Origin: Gemmatimonadota bacterium
GTDB lineage: Bacteria > Gemmatimonadota > Gemmatimonadetes > Longimicrobiales > Gaopeijiaceae
Assembly: GCA_007130605.1 (NCBI GenBank)
Contig: SLSF01000025.1
Coordinates: 1 to 46,716, forward strand
Direction of reading: 5' to 3'
DNA: 46,716 nt
The translations under genes were made by a program, and so were the position numbers. Of the stretch, positions 7,730 to 16,877 are shown piece after piece. Every line of letters starts with the position of its first letter. Position 1 is the first letter of the stretch. The notes under the pieces were generated by a model. It saw only the letters and a list, made by a program, of their open reading frames with translations, did not search any database and had not been told where the DNA came from.

Positions 7730-9358
7730 TCATCTTCCGGGCCCCACGGCCTCCCCGGGCCCGTCCGGCCCTCCCATCCGTCGCCGCCCCACGAGCCCCG
7801 CACCCAGGAGGAGGGCCGCGATCCAGACCGGGAGGTCGCCCAGATGGGCTGCGGGGGGAATCGCCCCCGCTTCGGGGACCCGGATCTCGAGGGTGCGGGG
7901 CCCGGCACCGTCGAGCCCCGGCGCCCCCACCTCCACCGGGAGGGGGCGACCCCGGCGGTCCCATCCCCCCGAACGCCCACCCATCGCACTCCGGACAATG
8001 GGCATCCGCATCTCCAGGGCCCGAAGCCCGAGAAGGCCGTCCTGCTGCCGACGGGCACTGTCCCGGAGATTCGGGAGGCTTCCTCCGGGCTGGAGCATGG
8101 TGTCGTTGCCCAGGTGGAGAAGGAGGGTGGCGCCCTCCTTCCGGAGCCGTCCCACGAGGGCGGGAAAGAGGACCTCGAAACAGATGAGGGCGCCCCCCAT
8201 CCGGGGGCCCACCGGGAAGGGCTCGGGGGGCGGGCCCGGTGCGAGTCCCCGTCCCGGGAGGCCGGGCCGGCGGATCCGGGTCCGCTCCACCCCGGGCACG
8301 AGGCGGTGCTTCCGGTGGACGGTCTCGAGGGTCCCCCCCGCCGAGCGGTGCACCACCGCGTTGTACCGTCGTCCCTCCTCCTCCCGGTGAACCCCGATCC
8401 AGGCCCCCGTTTCGGGGGGGCCGTCGGGCTCCCGGAGCCCCTCGGGAATCCGGTCCACTTCGGCCAGGAGCGCCTCGGGCCAGAGGTGCGCCGCGCCCAC
8501 GGCCTCCACCCCGGCCTCGACCCTCTCCCGGCGGAGATGGGCGTCCACCAGGGCCGCCCGTTCCAGGGGGAGTTCCGCCACCACGAGACGGAGGACCTCT
8601 TCCGATCCGGGGTCCGCCGCCGAGTCCAGCCCTCGCTCGACCAGGGGAAGGAGGAGGAGGAGGACGACGGCGACGAGCCCGGCCCCCACCGGAGCGAGGC
8701 TCCCCCTCCCCCGGCTCCCACCCCCGGACCGAGGGGCACCGGGATCGCCTCCCCGGAAGGCCTCCACCCCCACGGCCACCACTCCGGCCCAGAGCGCCAC
8801 CACGACACTCCCGCCCAGGAGGGGCACACTCGCGGCGAGCCCCGGGGCGTCCACCAGGAGCGCCGCCATCTCGGGCCTGGGAAGGGGAAGGAGGGGAAGG
8901 AGGGCCGGAAAGCGCTCCACCACGAGCCAGCCTGCGGCAAAGCGGAGGAGTGTGGGCACCCGGTGGGCGAGCCCCGCCATGGCCAGGTACGCCAGGCTCC
9001 CCACCACGCCATGGAGGGACCAGAGGGTGATCCCGGCCAGGAGTCCGGCACCCGAACCCCACCAGGGGGCCATGGCGGCCGGGACCCAGTGGAGGGCCAG
9101 GAGCGAGGAGATCCCGGCCACCAGGAAGCCCGCACGGGCCGCCTCCAGGCGGTCCCGCGATCGGAGGAGGGCGCCGGCGGCGAAGGCGAGTCCCGCAAGG
9201 GCCAGAATGCCCACGCCGAGCCTCCCTGCCCCCCCCTGCACCGGAGGTAGAAGAAGGAGTCCGACGAGCCCCCCGGCGATCCCGGCCAGCGGAAGGGCCC
9301 CGAACCCGGAGCCCCATCGGCCCGGCCCCCGCACGCCCTCCACGGAATCCGGGCTCAC
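7730..9358 (-). CDS. lnt: Apolipoprotein N-acyltransferase
   Basis: Lnt adds the third acyl chain to the N-terminal cysteine of lipoproteins in the inner membrane. The N-terminal half contains about six hydrophobic segments with tryptophan/proline-rich loops. The C-terminal half is a nitrilase-type domain. The Glu-Lys-Cys triad is visible as WPEALLAEVD, RKHRLVPGVE and ALICFEVLFP. The length of 542 aa is typical. I used the GTG at 9358, preceded by GAGGG. Lipoproteins in the window (Pal, CpoB, the Fn3 protein) are plausible substrates. The OMP gene lies 22 bases upstream, so this appears to be the last gene of the block starting at 21547. Confidence 0.92.
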   Translation of the reverse strand: MSPDSVEGVRGPGRWGSGFGALPLAGIAGGLVGLLLLPPVQGGAGRLGVGILALAGLAFAAGALLRSRDRLEAARAGFLVAGISSLLALHWVPAAMAPWWGSGAGLLAGITLWSLHGVVGSLAYLAMAGLAHRVPTLLRFAAGWLVVERFPALLPLLPLPRPEMAALLVDAPGLAASVPLLGGSVVVALWAGVVAVGVEAFRGGDPGAPRSGGGSRGRGSLAPVGAGLVAVVLLLLLPLVERGLDSAADPGSEEVLRLVVAELPLERAALVDAHLRRERVEAGVEAVGAAHLWPEALLAEVDRIPEGLREPDGPPETGAWIGVHREEEGRRYNAVVHRSAGGTLETVHRKHRLVPGVERTRIRRPGLPGRGLAPGPPPEPFPVGPRMGGALICFEVLFPALVGRLRKEGATLLLHLGNDTMLQPGGSLPNLRDSARRQQDGLLGLRALEMRMPIVRSAMGGRSGGWDRRGRPLPVEVGAPGLDGAGPRTLEIRVPEAGAIPPAAHLGDLPVWIAALLLGAGLVGRRRMGGPDGPGEAVGPGR

Positions 9359-9380
9359 CGGAGCCCTCAGCCCACCGAAC

Positions 9381-10121
9381 TCATCGGGGTTCGCCGGTCA
9401 TCCGGGGACCCCAGATGTACTGTCCCCCCACGCGGAACTGGAGGTAGGGCGAGCTCTGCACCACCTCGTAGCGGGTCTCCCCCACGAGGCGGAGTCCGGC
9501 CCCCAGGGGGACCTCGATGCCGCCATGGAAGTTCACCCCGGCCCGAATCTGGTTCAGGAGGTCCTCGACGAAGGTGTCCTCGATGGCGTCTCCCCCGCCC
9601 CGCATGACGTGGGCGGTACCCCCGGTCCCCAGGTATCCCAGGAGGCCGAAGGGGATGTGCCAGATCATGTGCACATCGGCATTCATGGCGAAGTCGGAGA
9701 GGGTGACCCGACCCAGGTCCACCGCCACTTCTTCGCCGGTCTGCTCCAGGACCAGGTCTTCCAGCGACGCCTCGAGGGTCCGGATCTCGGAGCGCTCCAG
9801 CTCCGACGACCAGCGGCTGAAGCCCGTCGTCACCCGGACCCCGGGCCCGAGGAAGCCCAGGTCGAGGCGGACCCCGACCGATTGCGTATTCTCGACGCCC
9901 CGGGGCATGACGTAGCCCACATCGACCATGGCGCCCCGGAGGTTCAGGTTCTCGTAGTCGAAGTCGGCGAGGCCCTGCGCCTGGGCCGGTTTCGCGCCCA
10001 GGAGTATGAGGAGAATCGCGAAGAGCACGCCCAGGAAGACCACCGCCCCCCCCAGCATGAGGGCGACCCACGCCCCGCCCCCGGGGCTCTCCCGGTTCCG
10101 CTTCCGATCAAAGAGTCCCAT
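9381..10121 (-). CDS. Putative outer-membrane beta-barrel protein
   Basis: A protein of 246 aa with no named family that I recognise. A strongly hydrophobic segment at residues 17-42 ends in AKPAQAQ and looks like a signal peptide with an unusually long charged N-terminus (MGLFDRKRNRE). The mature part alternates polar and apolar residues in likely beta strands (for example VGVRLDLGFLGPGVRVTTGF) and ends with ARTGN-like turn-rich repeats typical of small eight-strand barrels. It overlaps hemL by 14 bases and precedes lnt by 22 bases, so it is co-transcribed with them. A periplasmic lipid-binding or structural role is possible, but no function is assigned. Confidence 0.6.
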   Translation of the reverse strand: MGLFDRKRNRESPGGGAWVALMLGGAVVFLGVLFAILLILLGAKPAQAQGLADFDYENLNLRGAMVDVGYVMPRGVENTQSVGVRLDLGFLGPGVRVTTGFSRWSSELERSEIRTLEASLEDLVLEQTGEEVAVDLGRVTLSDFAMNADVHMIWHIPFGLLGYLGTGGTAHVMRGGGDAIEDTFVEDLLNQIRAGVNFHGGIEVPLGAGLRLVGETRYEVVQSSPYLQFRVGGQYIWGPRMTGEPR

Positions 10122-11418
10122 CCATCACCTCCCGGGCCGCCTCGCGGGCGGCGCGCACCGTATGGTCGATTTCCTCCGGCCCGTGTCGGACCGAGAGGAA
10201 GCCGGCCTCGAAGGGGGAGGGTGCGAGAAAGACGCCCCGCTGGAGCATGGCCCGGTGGAATCGGCCGAAACGTTCCAGGTCGGCCTCCTTCGCCTCTTCG
10301 AAGGAGCGGACCGGCCCGGGGTGGAGGAAGACCCCGAACATGGAGCCCATGGCGACCCCCGACGCCTCCATCCCGGCGTCGCGGAGGGCCGAGAGAAGGC
10401 CCTCCACCAGGGTCGTTCCAAGCGCCTCCAGGTCGTCGTAGGGGTCATTCGCCTCGAGCCAGGCGAGCTGGGCATTGCCCGCCGCCGTCGCCAGGGGATT
10501 CCCCGAGAGGGTCCCGGCCTGATAGATCGGTCCCGAGGGGGCCACCTGGCTCATGATCTCGCGGCGTCCCCCGAAGGCGCCCACCGGGAGCCCGGCCCCG
10601 ATGACCTTCCCCAGGGTGGTAAGGTCGGGGGTCACCCCGAAGCGTCCCTGCGCCCCGCCGAGCCCCAGGCGGAAGCCGGTCATGACCTCGTCGAAGATGA
10701 GGAGGGCCCCATGGGCCTCGGTGACCTCCCGGAGCCCCTCGAGGAAACCGGGCTCGGGGAGGATCATTCCGGCATTCCCCATGACCGGCTCCAGGATGAT
10801 GGCGGCGAAGTCGTCGCCCTCGGCGGCGAAGAGCTCCCGCACCCGGTCCAGGTCGTTGAAGGGGAGGAGGGTGGTGTCGCGCACCGCCGCCTCGGGGACC
10901 CCGGGGGAGTTGGGGAGCCCCAGTGTCGCCACCCCGGAGCCCGCCGCCACCAGGAAGGGGTCGGCGTGTCCGTGGTAGCACCCGGTGAACTTGAGGAAGC
11001 GGGTGCGGCCGGTGAAGCCGCGGGCCACACGGAGGGCACTCATGGTCGCCTCGGTCCCGGAGTTCACCAGCCGGACCATCTCGATGCCGGGCACCAGCCG
11101 GACGAGCCGCTCCGCCATCTCCACCTCGGCAAGGGTGGGGGCGCCGTAGCTCGTCCCCCTCCCGATCTGCTCCCGGAGCGCATCGTCGATGACCGGGTGT
11201 CCGTGCCCCAGGAGGTGCGGCCCCCACGACATGATGTAGTCGATGTAGCGGGTGCCCTGGGTGTCCACCAGGTACGCCCCCTCGCCCCGATCCACGAAGA
11301 AGGGGTCCCCTCCCACCGACTTGAAGGAGCGGACCGGCGAATTCACACCGCCGGGAAGGACGGCGTGGGCACGCTTCCAGGCATCGGCGAGTTCGGTGGC
11401 ACTGGCATTCGTCGTCAT
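10108..11418 (-). CDS. hemL: Glutamate-1-semialdehyde 2,1-aminomutase
   Basis: HemL converts glutamate 1-semialdehyde to 5-aminolevulinate, the second step of the C5 tetrapyrrole route. The PLP-binding lysine is K271 in TTLGKVIGAGLPVGAFGG. The substrate and cofactor segments NSGTEATMSALRVARG, GCYHGHAD and LIFDEVMTGFR are all present. At 436 aa it has full length. Its partner enzymes are encoded elsewhere in the window: HemA at 39750-41177 and HemB at 43142-44143, so the pathway is split over three transcription units. The start overlaps the rimO stop by four bases, and the 3' end overlaps the putative barrel protein. Confidence 0.97.
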   Translation of the reverse strand: MTTNASATELADAWKRAHAVLPGGVNSPVRSFKSVGGDPFFVDRGEGAYLVDTQGTRYIDYIMSWGPHLLGHGHPVIDDALREQIGRGTSYGAPTLAEVEMAERLVRLVPGIEMVRLVNSGTEATMSALRVARGFTGRTRFLKFTGCYHGHADPFLVAAGSGVATLGLPNSPGVPEAAVRDTTLLPFNDLDRVRELFAAEGDDFAAIILEPVMGNAGMILPEPGFLEGLREVTEAHGALLIFDEVMTGFRLGLGGAQGRFGVTPDLTTLGKVIGAGLPVGAFGGRREIMSQVAPSGPIYQAGTLSGNPLATAAGNAQLAWLEANDPYDDLEALGTTLVEGLLSALRDAGMEASGVAMGSMFGVFLHPGPVRSFEEAKEADLERFGRFHRAMLQRGVFLAPSPFEAGFLSVRHGPEEIDHTVRAAREAAREVMDGTL

Positions 11419-12941
11419 GGGGTGGCGCTGGGGGTTGTGGGTCGAAGGCGTCCGATGAGGTCATAGTCCAGGGCGTCGACGATCTCCACCTCCACCATGG
11501 CGCCGGGCAGGATCTCGTCACCGCCGATGTCGGGACGGAGGAGGCGGACGATGCCGTCCACGTCGAGGGCCTGGCCCCGGGTCCGGCCCTCGGCGAAGTG
11601 GTCGGGGTCGTCGGTGAGCCGCCGGTCCACCAGGACGGTCTCGTTGCGGCCGATCTGGGCCTCGTTCAGGTCGAAGGAGATCTCCCGCTGCACCTCCATG
11701 AGGGCCTCCAGCCGGTCCCGCTTCTCGCTCTCGGAGAGGTGCCCCTCCATCTCGGCCGCCGGGGTCCCCTCCTCCAGCGAGTAGGGGAAGGCCCCCACCC
11801 GCTCGAAGCGGATCTCCCGGAGGAGGTCGAGCATCTCCTCGAATTCCCGCTCGGTCTCGCCGGGGAATCCCACGATGACGGTGGTGCGGAGGACGAGTTC
11901 GGGGATGGCGTCGCGGAGCCAGCCGGTCCGCTCCCGGATGGTGGCCTGCCGCTCGGGGCGGCGCATCCGCTTCAGCATGGTGTCGCACCCATGCTGGATC
12001 GGCATGTCGAGGTAGGGGAGGATCCGTCGGTCCGACGCCAGGAGTTCCACCAGCTCGGGGGTGATCCCCGACGGGTACATGTAGAAGAGGCGGAACCAGG
12101 GGATCGACGTCTCGCCCAGGAGCCCCCGGAGGAGGTCGGGGAGGAGGGGCGTGGGCTCCGGGTCTCCGCCGGGCCCCGCCACCTGCACCGCCTTCCGGCG
12201 GAGGTCGCGGCCGTACCAGGTGGTGTCCTGCGAGATCACATTGAGCTCCCGCACCCCGCGGGCCTCCAGCTCCCGGGCCTCCCGGATGAGTTCCTCCACG
12301 GGGGCCGAACGATGGAGGCCCCGCATGTGGGGGATGGCGCAGAAGGCGCAGGTGTGGTCGCACCCCTCCGAGATCTTCAGGTGGGAGGTGTGGGGGGTCT
12401 CGGTGGAGAGGACCCGGAGGGCCCGTTCCATGTTGGGGACCGAGGCGCCCTCCGGCGGGAGGAGTCCCCGCTCCCGGAGTTCGGGAACGAGCCCCTGCAT
12501 CTCGGTGAGCCCCATGAAGAGGTCCACCTCGGGGATCTCGGCGGAGAGCTCCTCCTTGTACCGCTGCACCATGCACCCCACGGCGACGACGGCGCGCACC
12601 TCGCCCTCGGCCTTCATCTGGCACGCCTCGAGGATCGCCTCCACCGACTGTTCCTTCGCCTCGGCGATGAAGCCGCAGGTGTTGATGATGATGACCTGGG
12701 CCCCGTCCACCTCCGACGAGACCCGGGCGCCATGGCCCACCAGCGCCGCCATCATCCGCTCCGAGTCCACCGTGTTCTTGTCGCACCCCAGGGTCACGAG
12801 GCCGATGCGGGGGCCGTCTTCGGGGCCGGTGGCGGGCACCTCGTGCTCCACCGGCCGGACCCCGGGGTCCACCTCCGGCCGGACCGGCTCGGCGGTAACC
12901 GGAAAGACGGGGAGATCCCGGGTGCGGACCCGCCCGCTCAC
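11415..12941 (-). CDS. rimO: Ribosomal protein S12 methylthiotransferase
   Basis: RimO is a radical-SAM enzyme that methylthiolates an aspartate of ribosomal protein S12. The N-terminal UPF0004 domain supplies cluster cysteines C53 (LGCDKNTVDSE, the RimO-type variant), C89 (INTCGFI) and C123 (VGCMVQ). The radical-SAM cluster is C194, C198 and C201 in EGCDHTCAFCAIPHMRG. A C-terminal TRAM-like region ends near 500. At 508 aa it is longer than the usual roughly 440 because of a proline- and glutamate-rich N-terminal extension of about 44 residues. It is coupled to lolA upstream and hemL downstream by four-base overlaps. MiaB is the main alternative; the CDKN signature favours RimO. Confidence 0.94.
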   Translation of the reverse strand: MSGRVRTRDLPVFPVTAEPVRPEVDPGVRPVEHEVPATGPEDGPRIGLVTLGCDKNTVDSERMMAALVGHGARVSSEVDGAQVIIINTCGFIAEAKEQSVEAILEACQMKAEGEVRAVVAVGCMVQRYKEELSAEIPEVDLFMGLTEMQGLVPELRERGLLPPEGASVPNMERALRVLSTETPHTSHLKISEGCDHTCAFCAIPHMRGLHRSAPVEELIREARELEARGVRELNVISQDTTWYGRDLRRKAVQVAGPGGDPEPTPLLPDLLRGLLGETSIPWFRLFYMYPSGITPELVELLASDRRILPYLDMPIQHGCDTMLKRMRRPERQATIRERTGWLRDAIPELVLRTTVIVGFPGETEREFEEMLDLLREIRFERVGAFPYSLEEGTPAAEMEGHLSESEKRDRLEALMEVQREISFDLNEAQIGRNETVLVDRRLTDDPDHFAEGRTRGQALDVDGIVRLLRPDIGGDEILPGAMVEVEIVDALDYDLIGRLRPTTPSATP

Positions 12942-13630
12942 CGGCGCCCGTCCCGGTCGATGATGTGCGCCCCCGCAGGGGGTTCGAAGTCGAAGCGATC
13001 GGACGGAAGGCTCGGGTTCAGCCGCATCTCGCTCAGCTCCAGGACCCGGACGAGCCCGTCGTCTTCGGTGATCTCGAGCCGGTGGATGAGAGGATCCTCC
13101 GCTCCCACCCAGATCCGCGCACTCCGGTAGGGGGAGGGCTGGAGGGGCTCCAGGTGGAGGCGATGGGTCTCGGTGCCATCCACCACCTCGGTGCCCTCCA
13201 GGGTCGGCGCGTACCGCTCCCCCGGCTCGCTCAGGAACTCCCGGTGGAGGTCGAAGCGCCCGTCGGCCACGGCGGTCCGGCTCCGGAAGACCTGTCCCGG
13301 ATCGGTGCTGGGAAAGTAGATCCAGATCGTCTCCCCGTCGGCCACAACCCGATCCCCCTCGGGGGCGGCGAAGTCCATGGCGAAGCGGTCGGGGCGGGCC
13401 TGGCAGAGCTCCCCGTGGGACCGGGTGTTCTGGCGGAGGATCCGGTTCTGGATCTCCTGGTCGAAGCGGGCGCAGAAGGCGGAGAGATTACCGAAGCGCT
13501 CGGCTGCCGCCTCCAGGATCCCCAGCGCTTCTCCGCCGGCGTTCCCCTGGGAGGCCAGGGGCGCGGGCGCCAGGAGCAGGAGTCCGGCAAGAACCGGAAG
13601 GATCGGGACGAAACGGAAGGATCGTTTCAT
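12938..13630 (-). CDS. lolA: LolA-like outer-membrane lipoprotein carrier protein
   Basis: LolA ferries lipoproteins through the periplasm from the inner to the outer membrane. The 230-aa protein has a signal peptide (MKRSFRFVPILPVLAGLLLL, cleavage probably after APLASQG). The mature chain follows the LolA fold, with FDQEIQNRILRQ, RPDRFAMDF, DGETIWIYFP and a C-terminal FDFEPPAGAHIID strand. Two cysteines, in AFCARFDQ and GELCQARP, are close enough to form a disulfide, which is not typical of E. coli LolA. The ATG at 13630 is chosen because the signal sequence begins there. It lies between ftsK and rimO; no LolB or LolCDE gene is in view. Confidence 0.87.
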   Translation of the reverse strand: MKRSFRFVPILPVLAGLLLLAPAPLASQGNAGGEALGILEAAAERFGNLSAFCARFDQEIQNRILRQNTRSHGELCQARPDRFAMDFAAPEGDRVVADGETIWIYFPSTDPGQVFRSRTAVADGRFDLHREFLSEPGERYAPTLEGTEVVDGTETHRLHLEPLQPSPYRSARIWVGAEDPLIHRLEITEDDGLVRVLELSEMRLNPSLPSDRFDFEPPAGAHIIDRDGRR

Positions 13631-13730
13631 GATGGGCGTCGGCGGCGTGGGTTCGGTGGGTGGGGGTCCAGCGCGTCTCGGGTGGTACACGGTTCGGGTC
13701 CGGATCGTTCGTTCCGAAGCTCGTCCGTCG

Positions 13731-16079
13731 TCAACCTTCGGGATCCTCACCGGCCATCATCCGGTCGAGCTGGTCCATCGTCATGAGGAGTTCCCGGGGC
13801 TTGGAGCCGTCGGGAGGGCCCACGACGCCGGCGTCGTGGAGCTGGTCGACGATGCGCGCGGCCCGCCCGTAGCCGATGCGGAGCTTCCGCTGGAGGAGCG
13901 AGGTGGAGCCCTGGTCGTTGGAGATGCAGACCTCGGCCGCCTCGCGGAAGAGTTCGTCCCAGTCTCCCTCGATCCCCTCGGGCGTCCCCGCCTCCTCGGC
14001 CTCGGCGGCGCGCACCATCTCGAGGATGTCGTCTTCGGTGTCTCCCGGGAGGGGGCGGAGTCCGGCCTCGTCGAGCTTCTCCTCGCGGAGCTCCCGGAAC
14101 CACCCCATGAGACGATCGGTCTCGGCGGTGTCGATGAAGGCGCCCTGCATCCGGATGGGGGTGCTCTCACCCGGGGGAAGGAAGAGCATGTCGCCATTGC
14201 CCAGAAGGGCGTCGGCGCCATTCTGGTCGAGGATGGTGCGGGAGTCGGTCTTCGAAGCGACGCGGAAGGCGATGCGGCAGGGGAAATTCGCCTTGATGAG
14301 CCCGGTGATCACATTCACCGAGGGGCGCTGGGTCGCCACGATGAGGTGGATCCCGATGGCCCTCGCCTTCTGCGCCAGGAGGGTCAGCGGCTTCTCCACC
14401 TCCGACTGCACCGCCATCATGAGGTCGGCGAGTTCGTCCACCATGAGGACGATGAAGGGGAGGACCCCGTCGTCGTAGATCCACCGGTCCGGATCCCCCT
14501 CTTCGCCTGCCGGCTCGGCCCGCCGCATGGTCTGGCCCTTCCGGAGCCGCCGGTTGAACTCGCCGATGGAGCGGACCCCGTTCTCCTTCAGGAGGGTGTA
14601 GCGCCGCTCCATCTCGAGGACCGCCCACTTGAGCACCCCGGCGGCGTCCTTCGGGTCGGTGACCACCGGGTGCCGGAGGTGGGGGAGGTCGGCGTAGGTG
14701 GAGAGCTCCACCATCTTGGGGTCGATGAGGAGGAGCCGGAGGGTCTCGGGGGTGTGGCGGTAGACCAGGGAGGTGATGATGGTGTTCAGGCACACCGATT
14801 TTCCCGAACCGGTGGCCCCGGCCACCAGGGCGTGGGGCATCTTGGTGAGGTCGGCCACGTACGGCTTGCCATGGAGGTCCTTGCCCAGCCCCAGCGGGAG
14901 TTCGGCCCGGCTCCGGGTGAACTGCTCCGCCTCGAGGATCTCGCGGAGTCGGACCACTTCGGGTGCCGGATTGGGGATCTCCACCCCCACCGCCCCCTTC
15001 CCCGGGATGGGGGCGACGATCCGGATGGTCCGGGCCTTCATGGCCAGGGCCAGATCGGCGTCGAGGTTGGCGATCCGGTTCACCTTCACCCCGGGGGCGG
15101 GCACCACCTCGTACTGGGTGACCACCGGGCCGGTGGTGCGGCCCCCGATCTCGCTCTCCACATTGAAGGTCCGGAGCTTCTCCACCAGGACATCGCCCAG
15201 GGCGTCGAGCTCCCGCTCCATGTCGAGGCGGCCCTTCCGCTCGGGTGCTCTCAGGAGTTCGATCCCGGGGAGTTCGTCGCCGGCCAGCTCCCTGGGGTCC
15301 CGGGGGTCGGGGAGGAGATCCGGATGCCCTCCCGTCCCATCGCCCCCGGCCTTCTCCATGAGGGCCCGGGCAGGGGATTCGTCCCAGGGGAGGTCGGTGT
15401 CGGAAGGGCTCGCAGGCCCGGGGGCCTCCTCCTCGACGGCGTCCCCCTCACCCGAGGGTGCCTCCCCCCTGCCCGGCGACGGCTCCGGATCGGCCTCCCC
15501 GTCCCCCCCCCTGCCGGGGAGACGCCACTCCCGGAAGCCTGCCATCCAGCCCCGAAGGCCATCCCACCCGGAGCGACTCCCCTTCCAGGTCCATTCGAAG
15601 AGGGGTCGGAAGGGGTTCCAGCCGAAGGTGGCCAGGGTGAGGACGGCGAAGAGGACCACCACCAGGAGCCCCGCGCCCAGGGTCCCCAGGAGGGCCCGGA
15701 GGCCGGTGGCGAGCTGGGCGCCGAGCCATCCCCCCCAGGCGGCTTCAAGGGGGAGGAGGTGGAGGAAGGTGGGGACGAGGAAGAGGAGCCCGCCGGCGAG
15801 GGCGCCAAGCCGCACGACCCGGTCCCGCTCCATCCACTCTCCGAAACGGAGCCCCGCCAGGGCGATGAGGATGGGAAGGAGGAGGACTCCGCCTCCCAGA
15901 AGCGCCCACCCGCCATCCTGAAAGGCTCCACCGGCGACCCCGATGAGGTTCCCCGAGGGGAGCCACTCCACCACCCGCTCACCCGCCCGATGGACCGGGA
16001 CCAGGGCCAGGAGCACGAAGAGGGAGAGCGCCAGGAGGACGACCCCCACGATCTCTCGCTTCTGTTCCGGTTTCACCAT
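13731..16079 (-). CDS. ftsK: DNA translocase FtsK/SpoIIIE
   Basis: FtsK pumps chromosomal DNA through the division septum. The N-terminal 155 residues contain about four membrane spans. A proline/glutamate-rich linker follows (about 165-260). The motor domain has Walker A GATGSGKS near residues 417-424 and a Walker B-type segment FIVLMVDELADLM, plus the ATQRPSVNVITG block. The C-terminal gamma domain is a winged helix (LLQRKLRIGYGRAARIVDQL) that in this family reads oriented KOPS-type sites. At 782 aa it is a short-linker version. comB ends 51 bases upstream and lolA follows 100 bases downstream. Confidence 0.97.
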   Translation of the reverse strand: MVKPEQKREIVGVVLLALSLFVLLALVPVHRAGERVVEWLPSGNLIGVAGGAFQDGGWALLGGGVLLLPILIALAGLRFGEWMERDRVVRLGALAGGLLFLVPTFLHLLPLEAAWGGWLGAQLATGLRALLGTLGAGLLVVVLFAVLTLATFGWNPFRPLFEWTWKGSRSGWDGLRGWMAGFREWRLPGRGGDGEADPEPSPGRGEAPSGEGDAVEEEAPGPASPSDTDLPWDESPARALMEKAGGDGTGGHPDLLPDPRDPRELAGDELPGIELLRAPERKGRLDMERELDALGDVLVEKLRTFNVESEIGGRTTGPVVTQYEVVPAPGVKVNRIANLDADLALAMKARTIRIVAPIPGKGAVGVEIPNPAPEVVRLREILEAEQFTRSRAELPLGLGKDLHGKPYVADLTKMPHALVAGATGSGKSVCLNTIITSLVYRHTPETLRLLLIDPKMVELSTYADLPHLRHPVVTDPKDAAGVLKWAVLEMERRYTLLKENGVRSIGEFNRRLRKGQTMRRAEPAGEEGDPDRWIYDDGVLPFIVLMVDELADLMMAVQSEVEKPLTLLAQKARAIGIHLIVATQRPSVNVITGLIKANFPCRIAFRVASKTDSRTILDQNGADALLGNGDMLFLPPGESTPIRMQGAFIDTAETDRLMGWFRELREEKLDEAGLRPLPGDTEDDILEMVRAAEAEEAGTPEGIEGDWDELFREAAEVCISNDQGSTSLLQRKLRIGYGRAARIVDQLHDAGVVGPPDGSKPRELLMTMDQLDRMMAGEDPEG

Positions 16080-16130
16080 TTCACTTCCCCCTCGGCGACC
16101 CGCCGGGCGCGGAGGCGCGTCCTGCCCCGG

Positions 16131-16877
16131 TCACCCGGACCCGCCCGCACCCCGCGCCAGCCGGATGGTGCGGTCGCGCATCTCCGGAAGGAGGGCGTGC
16201 CGGTCCCGCTCCGCACAGATGTGCAGGTCGTCGTCGAGACCGATCTCCACCAGGGCCGCCCCTGCCGCCGTCCGGCGGAGGAAGGGGGCGTCGGTGGGAA
16301 AGGCGTCGGCGAAGGAGAGAGCGGCCCGGGCCTGGTCATTCAGCTCGAAGTCGGCGATCTCACCATGGGCACCCGAGGCGAGCTCCCGAAGGAGGAGGCC
16401 GGCACAGAGGGCGTCGTCGAGGGAGAAACGTCCCTCCTTCCCCGCACAGATGAGGGTCAGGGTGTCGGCGCCGGCCACCGCCTCGGCCACGGTGGTGAGG
16501 TTGGGAAAGGTGAGGGCCACCACCCGGTCCGCAGGCTGCGCGGCCAGGAAGGCCCGGGTGCCATTGGTGGTGGACATGACGAGGCGCTTTCCCTTCACCC
16601 GCTCCGGGGTGAATTCCCGGGGGGAGTTCCCCAGGTCGAAGCCCTCCACCTTGAGCCCCTTCCGCTCGCCACAGAGGAGGGTGTCCTCGCGGCCCAGGGA
16701 GTTGGCCAGGCGGATGGCGTCCTCGGTGGATGCCGACGGGTAGATGGCACCCGCCCCGGAGGCCAGGGCCTCGACGATCACCGTGGTGGCGCGGATGACA
16801 TCGATGACGACGGCCACATCGGCGTGGACCTCGGCCCCCTCGGCCTCCGCCGCCGAGAAATAGGTTTTCACCTTCAT
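16131..16877 (-). CDS. ComB-family protein (2-phosphosulfolactate phosphatase-like)
   Basis: This 248-aa protein belongs to the ComB family. The archetype in methanogens dephosphorylates 2-phosphosulfolactate in coenzyme M synthesis, and bacterial members mostly lack a proven role. The signature [16 protein letters not shown] is at about residues 22-37, and [12 protein letters not shown] follows near 100-111, both expected active-site segments. The start overlaps the accC stop by four bases, so it is translated with biotin carboxylase. No ComA, ComC or other sulfolactate genes are in the window. The family call is firm; the reaction in this organism is open. Confidence 0.85.
   Translation of the reverse strand: MKVKTYFSAAEAEGAEVHADVAVVIDVIRATTVIVEALASGAGAIYPSASTEDAIRLANSLGREDTLLCGERKGLKVEGFDLGNSPREFTPERVKGKRLVMSTTNGTRAFLAAQPADRVVALTFPNLTTVAEAVAGADTLTLICAGKEGRFSLDDALCAGLLLRELASGAHGEIADFELNDQARAALSFADAFPTDAPFLRRTAAGAALVEIGLDDDLHICAERDRHALLPEMRDRTIRLARGAGGSG

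Noticed and set aside
7524-9317. Long minus-strand frame running from lnt DNA into the ferritin-like gene
   Set aside because: Only the last 143 codons resemble a protein family; the rest is an Arg/Gly/Pro-rich shadow of lnt. A good ribosome site marks the true start at 7523.
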